From Planctomycetota bacterium (GTDB lineage Bacteria; Planctomycetota; UBA1135; GCA-002686595), in contig JABABA010000008.1 in assembly GCA_014238415.1 (NCBI GenBank), forward strand, positions 1 to 64,000: DNA of 64,000 nucleotides. Reading direction: 5' to 3'. Positions 15,550 to 23,378 of this stretch are shown piece after piece. The notes under the pieces were generated by a model, which was given only the letters and a program-made list of their open reading frames with translations, did not search any database and was not told the DNA's origin. Numbering within the stretch: the first letter of the stretch is position 1; each line of letters begins with the position of its first letter. Made by a program: the position numbers and the translations under genes.

Positions 15550-16089
15550 ATGAAGAAACTCCTAGCTCTTGGCACTCTTATCTTGTGCGTCTCCTTCCTG
15601 CACACCTCTCCACCCCTGGAAGTGGGGGAGAATTCCCCGACTCCTACGATGCGAGCCTGGCACTGCCAGGTTCCCTGCGGCATCTATAGCGACAAGATGC
15701 GTATCGACATGCTTATGGAGGATTGCGCCACCATTGAAAAGGCGATGACGGCTCTTATAGCCATGGATGGTGAGGAGAGCCCCAGCAACAACCAGATGGT
15801 GCGCTGGATCATGGCCAAGGACCAGCACGCCCAGAGCATCCAGGATACGGTGGCCGCCTATTGGCTTGCCCAACGGATCAAGGAGCCCAAGGATGCTGCG
15901 AACAGCGAGGTCTATGTGGCTCAGCTGAGGCACATGCACCGGGTCACCGTGCTGGCCATGAAATGCAAGCAGACCACCGACAAGAGCCACGTGGAGTCCC
16001 TGCGCAAGGTTGCCCTTGAGTTCAGCGCCAGTTACTTCAGCGCCGAAGATCTCAAGCACATCCACTCACACCACGACGGGAAGCATTAG
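15550..16089 (+). CDS. sodN: Nickel superoxide dismutase with N-terminal export signal
   Basis: A 179-residue precursor. The nickel hook HCQVPCGIY (residues 38-46) matches the HCxxPCxxY motif. In the mature enzyme His1 must be the free N-terminus, with Cys2 and Cys6 ligating nickel, so the precursor has to be cut after Trp37. Residues 1-20 (MKKLL, then a hydrophobic core) look like a signal peptide, and a short Pro/Thr-rich spacer separates it from the hook. The four-helix bundle follows. The protein removes superoxide, and export suggests a periplasmic location. No SodX maturation peptidase gene lies next to it. A weak AATACT box is five bases before the ATG. Confidence 0.95.
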   Translation: MKKLLALGTLILCVSFLHTSPPLEVGENSPTPTMRAWHCQVPCGIYSDKMRIDMLMEDCATIEKAMTALIAMDGEESPSNNQMVRWIMAKDQHAQSIQDTVAAYWLAQRIKEPKDAANSEVYVAQLRHMHRVTVLAMKCKQTTDKSHVESLRKVALEFSASYFSAEDLKHIHSHHDGKH

Positions 16090-16122
16090 TAGTCTCCAAA
16101 TCATTCCTGCCTGAGACCGGTC

Positions 16123-17445
16123 TTGTTTTCTCTCCAGAGCCTTCTGCTCCTTCGACGGGAGGAACGCTGGCCGGTGTTCTCAGGCTGCGCGGCGGGTTTC
16201 GCGGTCCTGGGGGCCTACTATCTGCTGAAGCCCCTGCGGGACGAGGTCTTTGTGGGAGACAGGGCGGTGGGAGCCGAACTCTGGACCGGTACGTTCCTGC
16301 TGGCGCTCTTGCTGCATCCCCTCTATGGAATGCTGGTGGCGCGGGTTCACCGCGAGCGCGTGCTGCCGATTTTGTTTCGTTCGGCGGCCCTGTTGCTGGT
16401 GGGCTTGTACTGGTTGCTTCACAGGGTTCCAGAACCGGAAACGGTGGGGCCCTGGCAGGAGCAGGCCGGTTCCTTCTGGAGTGGCCGTTGGGTGCAGGGG
16501 GACCAGGGTTGGCAGTTGTTGCAAGGCTCCCGCATCTGGTTGCAGCGTGGCTTCTATGTGTCTGTCTCGGTCTTCAACCTCTACTTGATCAGCGCCCTGT
16601 GGAGCGCCTTGATCGAGCGTTTTGAGGGACCCCCCGCACGGAGGTTGTTCGGGCTCCTGGCAGCGGGGGGCAGCTTGGGAGCCATCGCAGGTTCGGCCTT
16701 GGTGGCGGTGGCCTTCGACAGTTGGGGTTCGGGACCGTTCCTGCTGCTGGCGGCGGGGTTGCTGGAGTTCAGTCTGCACGCTCTGCGTTCTGCCGGTGCG
16801 TGTCAGTCGCGGGCGCCCATGCACGGCAGCAGTTTCGAGGGTTTGGGGCTGGTGTTGCGTCATCCGCGCTTGCGCCTGCTCGGGGTGTACATCCTGCTCT
16901 TCACCCTGGGGTCCACCTGGCTGTATTTCTTGACCGCGGATCTGCTTCAATCTCACCTGCCCAATAAAGGGGATCGGGTGCGTTTCTTCTCAGGCGTTCA
17001 TCTGGTGACGAATGTTCTCACGCTGGGGATGCAGATCGGCCTTGTGGGTCGCTTGATGAGTTCCCGTGGACTGCTGCCGGGGCTGGTTCTGTTGCCCCTG
17101 GTTTCTTTGGTGGGATTTTCTGCGCTGGCTTTTGCGCCGCTGCTCTCGGTGCTGTTTGCGTTCAATGTGCTGCGGGCGAGTTCGCGCTATGCCCTGGCAA
17201 AACCCGCGCGCGAGGCGCTCTATGTGGGGCTGGAGCCGAGGGATGTGTACAAGGCCAAGAACTTCTTGGATGCGGCTCTTTACAGGGGCGGGGATCTGGT
17301 CAGTGGCTGGGCCTTTCAAGGAGCCAGCGCTCTGGTTGTTTCCGGTGGTGCGGCCCTTACCTTGCTGGTCTTGCCCTTTATGGCCACTTCGGTGGGAGTG
17401 GCCTGGCGGCTGGGTCGTCAGGCAGACGAGTCTCAGGGCTGGTAA
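16123..17445 (+). CDS. NTP/NDP-exchange-like (Tlc/MFS) membrane transporter
   Basis: A 440-residue inner-membrane protein with about 10-12 hydrophobic segments. The first helix region AYYLLKPLRDEVFVGD closely resembles the YYxLRPLRDE signature of the NTP/NDP exchange transporter-like MFS proteins. The block ASSRYALAKPAREALY in the second half is also typical (R/K-PARE). Classical members in intracellular bacteria import host ATP, but many free-living bacteria carry relatives of unknown substrate. The likely start is TTG at 16123, with a TAGTCT box 27 bases upstream. The 3' end overlaps the convergent BioF-like gene by 13 bases. Confidence 0.75.
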   Translation: MFSLQSLLLLRREERWPVFSGCAAGFAVLGAYYLLKPLRDEVFVGDRAVGAELWTGTFLLALLLHPLYGMLVARVHRERVLPILFRSAALLLVGLYWLLHRVPEPETVGPWQEQAGSFWSGRWVQGDQGWQLLQGSRIWLQRGFYVSVSVFNLYLISALWSALIERFEGPPARRLFGLLAAGGSLGAIAGSALVAVAFDSWGSGPFLLLAAGLLEFSLHALRSAGACQSRAPMHGSSFEGLGLVLRHPRLRLLGVYILLFTLGSTWLYFLTADLLQSHLPNKGDRVRFFSGVHLVTNVLTLGMQIGLVGRLMSSRGLLPGLVLLPLVSLVGFSALAFAPLLSVLFAFNVLRASSRYALAKPAREALYVGLEPRDVYKAKNFLDAALYRGGDLVSGWAFQGASALVVSGGAALTLLVLPFMATSVGVAWRLGRQADESQGW

Positions 17446-18545
17446 TGTTGCAGGAGGGCCTCTTCGAGGCGTTCCAGGTCCTGGGTTGTATGCTCACTGG
17501 ATACCGCCACTCGCAGGGCACCGGGACCGCCGCCGTATTCGGTCCACGGAATGTAGAGTCCTTGGGCGGCGAGTTTCTGCTCCAGGGCGCGGCCGGCTGC
17601 CTGATCGCTGACCGGCAGCGCAAGCACAGGGGAACGGCCTTCTGCATCGTCCTGGATCATGCGTTTGCCGATGGCGGTCAGGCGCGCTGCGTGTGCCCGT
17701 AGGCGGCGCACCCGTTCGGGTTCGCGCTCAAGGATCTGCAAGGCCGCGCGTGCTCCAGCCGCGACCGCCGGGGGAATGGGCGTGGTGCCCACGAATGCGT
17801 CAGCACGCCTGCGGATGCGTTCGATGGTGCCAGTGCTGCTGGCGATGAAACCTCCCCCGGCACCAAGGGCCTTGGCCATGCTGCCCGTCATTACCGCGCG
17901 AGGATCGTTGACTCCAGCGCCGCTCAAGCTTCCTCTTCCACCCTGGCCCAAGAATCCAAGACCGTGGCTGTCATCCACAAGCAGGATTCCCTTGCGCGGC
18001 AGCAGGCGCAGAAATTCCGCCAGGGGTGCAATGCGCCGTTGCATGGGGAAGAGGCCGTCCGTCAAAAGGGCCAGGTGCTGTTCCCCGTGGCGATCCAGGA
18101 GGGCGTGCGTACGGGTCAGGTCGCTGGCGCCACAGTCGATCACCTGGGCGCGGGTCAGGGTGGTGGACATCCACAGGGATGTGTGGGCGTCTGCGTCCAC
18201 AAGCACCGTGTCCAATTCGTCTCCATAGGCCTGCATGACCGCCTCGTTTGCCAGCCAGCCACTGGGCAGGATCAGGGCCGCTTCGAGACCCAGGAACTCT
18301 GCCAGGGCTTCCTCCAGGTTCTCGTGTTCTGCGAAGTTCCCGCTTGTGCTGCGGGAAGCGGCGGCGGAGAGGCCGCAGCGTGACAGGCACTCCTGGGCTG
18401 CGGCCAGGACCTCGGGGTGGTGCCCAAGCCCCAGCAAGTTGGTGCCCGCGAAGGAGAGCAGGTCTTGACCGTTCACCCGCAGGGTGGTGGAAGTGGAGGC
18501 AGCGATGCGGCGCAGCATGGTATTGGAGGGTACCGTATCCCGCAT
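17433..18545 (-). CDS. PLP-dependent acyl-transferase, 8-amino-7-oxononanoate synthase-like
   Basis: A 370-residue fold-type I PLP enzyme of the alpha-oxoamine synthase group (BioF, KBL, ALAS). Visible are GTNLLGLGHHPEV, SGNFAEHENLEEALAEF, LLVDDSHGLGFLG (Asp/His at 191-194) and the Schiff-base lysine in SMAKALGAGGGF (K225). By length and the LEEALAEFLG pattern it is closest to BioF, which condenses an acyl thioester with alanine in biotin synthesis, but no other bio gene is nearby and the acyl substrate is uncertain. ATG at 18545 is chosen because homologous sequence begins just after it; ATG at 18518 is possible. Convergent with the transporter gene. Confidence 0.85.
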   Translation of the reverse strand: MRDTVPSNTMLRRIAASTSTTLRVNGQDLLSFAGTNLLGLGHHPEVLAAAQECLSRCGLSAAASRSTSGNFAEHENLEEALAEFLGLEAALILPSGWLANEAVMQAYGDELDTVLVDADAHTSLWMSTTLTRAQVIDCGASDLTRTHALLDRHGEQHLALLTDGLFPMQRRIAPLAEFLRLLPRKGILLVDDSHGLGFLGQGGRGSLSGAGVNDPRAVMTGSMAKALGAGGGFIASSTGTIERIRRRADAFVGTTPIPPAVAAGARAALQILEREPERVRRLRAHAARLTAIGKRMIQDDAEGRSPVLALPVSDQAAGRALEQKLAAQGLYIPWTEYGGGPGALRVAVSSEHTTQDLERLEEALLQHYQP

Positions 18546-18878
18546 CGCTGGAGGGTTGACTTTGTAGGGCTGCTCATGTCTGTGATGCTGGGCTGGGGTG
18601 TGAGTCTGCAGCTGAAGAGCGATGCATCCCAGATCTGGCAGCTGCGGACAGGAGGGATCGGTCAAGCCCCAGCAGCACCCGCGTGGTCGCGCTGGTCGCG
18701 CAGCCCCCATGCGGTCGTTTCCAGTGGTGTGGTTGCTTGATTCTGATGGGAGCAGAGGTGCGGAATCTGTTCACTGGCTTGCTAGAGTGGACGCATCCAA
18801 GAGTCCCCATCACCTGCCTCTACTGACCCTGCTTGTTCCCGGACTGTCGCGGGGCGTGCACGGATTCTGCTGCCCGGC

Positions 18879-19517
18879 TTGTTGGCGGGAATGTGTTTTG
18901 GAGCTGTCGCCCTCGGTGCGGCGCGCTGGGGGGCAGGGCCTGTACCGGCCCTTGTATTCGCGGCGTTGCTGGCGCCGACGATTGGTGTCTGCCTGGGCGC
19001 GGCCGATCCGGGAGTTTCCAAGTTGTGGGTCTCATTCCGTTTGGGGCTGGCGGCCTTGGTGATTCTTGCCTGCTGGGCCCTGGTGCCTGGGGTGGATCCC
19101 GTAGGAGTTGTTCTGGCCTGGAGCGGCTTGATGCTTCTGGGTTCTGGAATCGCTGCCCTCTTGCACGGCCGTTGGTCCATGGACCAACGCAGTCTTGGAG
19201 CAGCCCTGTTCTTCCTGGGGGCGCTGCTTTCAGCCTTGCCCGGGGGCGCTGGACGATTGCAGGGTGGAGCTTTTGATCCGGCGACCACTGCCTGGTTGTT
19301 GGACCTTTCGCCGGCAACTTTGATGGTGGAATCTGCGGGGCTCGATTGGTTGCGCCATCCGGCGGTTTATGGACCAGCTGGAGGTGACGCCCTGGGCCCT
19401 GACTTGCGTGGTCCTTGGGGTGCACTTGCGGGTGGGGTACTCGCTTTGGTGGGATATGCGCTGACCCAATTCGGCTGGCGTTTGCGCCGGGCCTCTGAAC
19501 ACCATGTCCACCCGTAA
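18879..19517 (+). CDS. Hypothetical multi-pass membrane protein
   Basis: A protein of about 212 residues with five or six hydrophobic segments and a polar stretch around residues 130-180. No family is recognised. Usable starts are TTG at 18879 or 18882 and ATG at 18891. The frame is open further upstream to an ATC codon at 18795 that lies six bases after a TAGAGT box. It overlaps the next gene (NIL-domain protein) by 14 bases, and that gene overlaps gamma-glutamyltransferase, so the three are probably one operon. Confidence 0.6.
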   Translation: MLAGMCFGAVALGAARWGAGPVPALVFAALLAPTIGVCLGAADPGVSKLWVSFRLGLAALVILACWALVPGVDPVGVVLAWSGLMLLGSGIAALLHGRWSMDQRSLGAALFFLGALLSALPGGAGRLQGGAFDPATTAWLLDLSPATLMVESAGLDWLRHPAVYGPAGGDALGPDLRGPWGALAGGVLALVGYALTQFGWRLRRASEHHVHP

Positions 19518-19761
19518 GTTCTTCTGCACGTTTCCCCAGAACCTGATCAGTGAACCGATCGTCAGCCATGTGCTTGGCGAACGGTTTGGTGTGGTGCCCA
19601 ACATTCGTGCAGCGAGCATCACTGATACCATGGCGATCGTGGCCGTGGAGATTGATGGGGATGGAAAGCGTATCGAGGAGTCGGTGGTCTACCTGCGTGA
19701 ACTGGGTGTCAAGGTCGAAGAGATCGGCGAGTCTGACTCCCACGACCTGCCCCAGACATGA
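19504..19761 (+). CDS. Stand-alone NIL-domain protein
   Basis: An 85-residue protein consisting of little more than a NIL domain (ferredoxin-like fold): FPQNLISEPIVSHVL, then VVPNIRAASI, and the second half EIDGDGKRIEESVVYL with VKVEEIGES at the end. NIL domains usually form the C-terminus of MetN-type ABC ATPases, where they sense methionine, or are fused to ferredoxins. Here it stands alone, in translational overlap with the gene on each side. A small-molecule or amino-acid sensing role is inference. Confidence 0.82.
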   Translation: MSTRKFFCTFPQNLISEPIVSHVLGERFGVVPNIRAASITDTMAIVAVEIDGDGKRIEESVVYLRELGVKVEEIGESDSHDLPQT

Positions 19762-21536
19762 GGGCACAAGGTTTCGTCCAGGGTGCACTGATCTCGTTGT
19801 TGGTCTGCCCTTCTGGTTGCAAGGGCCCGGGGACCCCACCCCCTCCCCTGCACCAACTGCCCCTGCAAGGGGCAGTTGTCTCTGGCCAACCCCTGGCGAC
19901 CCAGGTTGGCTTGGACATTCTGGAGGCCGGAGGCAACGCGGCAGATGCGGCGGTGGCCACGGCTTTGGCCTTGGCGGTGGTCCTGCCCCAGGCGGGCAAC
20001 TTGGGGGGCGGAGGGTTCGCTCTTTGGGTACCGCATCAGGGCCAGGGGGAGGTGATCGACTTTCGCGAGGTGACGCCGCAGGCATTTGACCAGGACCTGT
20101 ATTTAGATGACGAAGGAAAGTTGGTGGGGCGGCGTTCGTTGGAGACGCCCTTGGCAGTGGGTGTGCCGGGCAGCCCCGCGGGGCTCTACTCTCTGTTCAA
20201 GCGTCATGGCTCCGGCAGGTTCTCCTTCCTGCAGCTTTGTGCACCTGCTATTTCTCTGGCTCGCGAGGGCATCTCCGCCAATTCCTGGTTGGTGAGGTCT
20301 CTCGGAGCTGAAGGCCCCAAAAGGCGTTTGCAGGCGAATCCTACTGCTCGCGCTTTGTTTTATCCCCATCAGGGAGGCGAGGCCCTGCGTGTTGGAGATG
20401 CGCTGATTCAGGAGGATCTGGCCCAGACCCTGGAACGCTATGGGAACCAGGGGCCGCAGGGTTTCTACCAGGGCCAGACTGCTGCCCTGATGCTGGAAAG
20501 TCTGGCGGAGGCCAATGAGCGCGAGGGAAATCTGGTCGGCGAGCGGGGCATGACCACGGCCGACTTGACCAGTTATTCCAGTTTGGTGCGCTCGCCCCTG
20601 AGGGGTTGGTTTCGTGGTTTCGAGGTGCTATCGGTGCCACCTCCCAGTTCCGGTGGGTTTGTGCTGCTGCAGGTGCTGGGGATTCTTGAGGGCTTGCCCC
20701 TGGAAGGCCAACGCACGCCGCAGGGCGAGCCTACCGTGCGGGCCATGCACTGGTTGATCGAAGCCCTGCGCATGGCTTTTGCTGATCGGGCCGAGCATCT
20801 GGGTGATCCCAAGGACTACGCAGTGCCCTTGGATGCCTTGCTGGGGGCTGACTGGGTCACCATGCGGAGGGTTTCCATTGGGCCCCAGGCGGACTTGGAT
20901 TGCCGGGCCTGGGTGCCGCCAGGTGCCCCCGAGTCGCCCCAGACCACGCACCTCTCGGTGCTCGATGATCAGGGCAACGCGGTCAGCTTGACGACCACTT
21001 TGAATGCCTCCTTTGGTAGTGGGATCATGGTCAAGGGCGGGGGCTTCCTTTTGAACAACGAACTGGATGACTTTTCGATTTTGTCCGGGACGCCCAACAT
21101 GTTCGGGTTGCTGGGCAGTGAGGCCAATCAGCTGCGGCCCGGGCGTCGGCCCCTGTCCTCAATGACTCCCACAGTGGTGCGGGAAGGGGGAGGGCGAGTG
21201 GTGCTTGTGCTGGGAGCCCCAGGTGGTCCGCGGATTATTTCATCCGTGCTTCAGGTGGTGCTGCGGGTGTTGGTTTATCGCCAGGATCTGGAGAGCGCCG
21301 TGCGCGCACCGCGTCTGCACCAGCAGTGGCGGCCGAAGGAAACCCGGGTGGAGAAGAGCTTTGATCCCGAGCTGGTCAAGCTCCTGGAAGCAAACCACGG
21401 TCAGCCCTTCGCCAAAGGAAGCGCGGCGGGGTCGATCCAGGCGATCAGCGTGGGTGCCAACGGGCAGCCCAGCGTGGTGAGCGATCCCCGCAGTGGAGGA
21501 ACTGGGGAGGTCCAGCGCGAGAAGGCTCCGCGCTAG
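19758..21536 (+). CDS. ggt: Gamma-glutamyltransferase precursor
   Basis: A 592-residue Ntn-hydrolase precursor. The N-terminus has a hydrophobic signal (ALISLLVC) and a possible lipobox-like PSGC. Large-subunit motifs are DILEAGGNAADAAVAT and GNLGGGGF. The self-cleavage site is QTTHLSVLDDQGNAVS, with catalytic T396. The small subunit has GSGIMVKGGGFLLNNELDDF and RPLSSMTPTVV. It should cleave gamma-glutamyl bonds such as in glutathione in the periplasm and feed amino acids to transporters. The start overlaps the NIL gene (ATGA). Confidence 0.94.
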   Translation: MRAQGFVQGALISLLVCPSGCKGPGTPPPPLHQLPLQGAVVSGQPLATQVGLDILEAGGNAADAAVATALALAVVLPQAGNLGGGGFALWVPHQGQGEVIDFREVTPQAFDQDLYLDDEGKLVGRRSLETPLAVGVPGSPAGLYSLFKRHGSGRFSFLQLCAPAISLAREGISANSWLVRSLGAEGPKRRLQANPTARALFYPHQGGEALRVGDALIQEDLAQTLERYGNQGPQGFYQGQTAALMLESLAEANEREGNLVGERGMTTADLTSYSSLVRSPLRGWFRGFEVLSVPPPSSGGFVLLQVLGILEGLPLEGQRTPQGEPTVRAMHWLIEALRMAFADRAEHLGDPKDYAVPLDALLGADWVTMRRVSIGPQADLDCRAWVPPGAPESPQTTHLSVLDDQGNAVSLTTTLNASFGSGIMVKGGGFLLNNELDDFSILSGTPNMFGLLGSEANQLRPGRRPLSSMTPTVVREGGGRVVLVLGAPGGPRIISSVLQVVLRVLVYRQDLESAVRAPRLHQQWRPKETRVEKSFDPELVKLLEANHGQPFAKGSAAGSIQAISVGANGQPSVVSDPRSGGTGEVQREKAPR

Positions 21537-21550
21537 GTGCTGTTCTGTGC

Positions 21551-21578
21551 TCCGAGGGGGCTCGGAAGGGAACTCCCT
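21551..21578. terminator. Two adjacent inverted repeats between convergent genes
   Basis: TCCGAG-GGGG-CTCGGA (21551-21566) and AGGGA-AC-TCCCT (21567-21578) fill the gap between ggt and the convergent zinc-finger gene. The position suits a bidirectional terminator, but there is no T tract. Confidence 0.35.
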
Positions 21579-21593
21579 CTGATCGGTTTGTGA

Positions 21594-23282
21594 TCAAAAG
21601 TCGTCGAGCGCGTCGAGTTCGTCATCCAAGGAATCGTCGCCTTTGTCTTCACTGGGGGCATCATCGCGCTTTTTCATCTCGTCGATCTTGGCGTAGCGCT
21701 CGAAGTACCCGGGCTCTTTCAGTTCTCGGCCCCAGACCTTCTCATAGAGCAGCTCCACGCAGCGCGCGTTCTGGATTGCGGTCTTGTTGGGCTCCTGGCG
21801 GTACTCGTGGTACCAGCCCACATTTCGACCGTTGGCGATGTTTTGCAGAGAACGCTGGCATACATCACCGGCCATGTTCCCCTCGGGGTCAGCGAAGTCC
21901 AGGTCGAGCATGACATTGATGATCGCGGGAAAGGCCACCTTGCCCTTCTTTTCAAGAGCGATGGCTGCGCGGGTACCGGCGGCCCCCGCGTCCGGGTCGA
22001 TCATTACGCGAGCCAGGTCCATGATTTCCAGCCAATCCGATTCGTCCACGCCTGGGGGTACGGAGAAGGGCTCGAAGTCAGCCAGGTTGGGTTCCGCCGG
22101 GTCCTTGGGGTCATAGATTACGTCCGGGTACCTGGTGCCGCCCTTGGGCTGCCTTGAAACCATCCAGACCTTGAAGCGGCCGGTGACCGGGTTGCGGGGG
22201 ATCTCGGAGGTTTCTGTAGCCGGAGGGGTGGGCTCCTTGGGAGCGGTTGCTTCGGTCGGCGGGTCTTGCGCCTCCAATGGATCCGACGCATCCCCCGACG
22301 TCAGGCTTTCGGGGCCACTACTGTTGTCGATGGCATTCGCCATCTGCACCAGTTGTTTGCGAAAATCGTCGGCCTGCTTTTGCTGCTCCGGTGTCAATTG
22401 CCTGACTGGGTCCTTGTCCAAGGCCTCGTCAAACGCTCTAAGGCTTTCATTAAGTAGGGCCAATTGGGCCGTGTTGTCCAACAGTTCAAGGGTTTGTTTA
22501 AGCATGGCTAATTGGGGCGCAAAGGCCATGCCCTGACTTCCGTCGGTGGTTTCCGTTCCGGACTTGTCGGTGTCACCGGCGACCACCTCGGTGTTCTCTT
22601 CGGGCGCGTCGTCCTCACTGTTTATCTTGTACAAGAAGCCAGCGGTTGCCAACACCAGGGCCAGCAGACTGCCGATGATCAGGGCAGGGGGCATGTTCTG
22701 TTTCTTGCGGCCCCCGCGATGTCCGGCGCGGGAACTGCCGCGCTCTTCGTCGGCGTCCCGTTTGCCGGTGCTGGAGCGTGCGCTTTTCTTGGGTCCGGCA
22801 GACCTGCGTGTGCTGCCGCCGGCTGAACCTGACTTGCTGCTGGAGGCTGTGCGGTTGCTCGCGCTCTTGGGGCGCGTACTTCCGGCAGGGCGGGCGGCCT
22901 GGGCCTTGGCCTCATCGGTGCCAGTGGCTTCCTGTTCAGCCTGGCGGCGGGCGAGGAGTTTTTCCTTCATGCTTGGGCCCTCGCGCTGTTTGCGGGGCCT
23001 CTCCTCAGGAACCTCCAGGACCTTCTTGGGGGGTGTCTGCCTGGGGCTGTTGGTGGGTTTGGGGCTCTTAGTAGGAACCGGCCTGGGCTTGGGCGCGGAA
23101 CTGGAGCCTTGGGAACTGCCGGTGTGGGACTCCGCCGGGGGCACGGGATCCGGGTGGGCTTGCACTGGCCCCACGGCTACGACCCCTCCACATTTCTTGC
23201 ACTTGGCCTTGTCGGCGGCGAAGGTCGGTGAGAGTTTGTACTCGGCGCTGCAATCGCCGCAGATGCCCTTGCGGTAGTCCAT
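21594..23282 (-). CDS. MJ0042-type zinc-finger, single-TM protein with C-terminal HEAT-like region (paralog A)
   Basis: A 562-residue protein. Residues 8-31 hold a CxxC-16-CxxC zinc finger like the MJ0042 family. A long disordered Pro/Ser/Lys-rich region follows to about 195, then one transmembrane helix (PPALIIGSLLALVLATAGF, about 198-217). The C-terminal 340 residues are acidic and helical, with a block from DLARVMIDPDAG to INVMLDLDF that resembles HEAT-like helix pairs. By topology the zinc finger would be cytoplasmic and the helical domain periplasmic. The function is unknown. It lies 96 bases downstream of paralog B on the same strand, and the start follows a TAGAAT box by about 94 bases. 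Confidence 0.75.
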   Translation of the reverse strand: MDYRKGICGDCSAEYKLSPTFAADKAKCKKCGGVVAVGPVQAHPDPVPPAESHTGSSQGSSSAPKPRPVPTKSPKPTNSPRQTPPKKVLEVPEERPRKQREGPSMKEKLLARRQAEQEATGTDEAKAQAARPAGSTRPKSASNRTASSSKSGSAGGSTRRSAGPKKSARSSTGKRDADEERGSSRAGHRGGRKKQNMPPALIIGSLLALVLATAGFLYKINSEDDAPEENTEVVAGDTDKSGTETTDGSQGMAFAPQLAMLKQTLELLDNTAQLALLNESLRAFDEALDKDPVRQLTPEQQKQADDFRKQLVQMANAIDNSSGPESLTSGDASDPLEAQDPPTEATAPKEPTPPATETSEIPRNPVTGRFKVWMVSRQPKGGTRYPDVIYDPKDPAEPNLADFEPFSVPPGVDESDWLEIMDLARVMIDPDAGAAGTRAAIALEKKGKVAFPAIINVMLDLDFADPEGNMAGDVCQRSLQNIANGRNVGWYHEYRQEPNKTAIQNARCVELLYEKVWGRELKEPGYFERYAKIDEMKKRDDAPSEDKGDDSLDDELDALDDF

Positions 23283-23378
23283 TTCGAAGATCGGGGGGTT
23301 GGAGTGCTCGGAGAGCGGCTCCCATGGGGATTCTGGAGGATGAAGGGAGACCGTGAATGGTCCCGGGGAGGCAGGATT

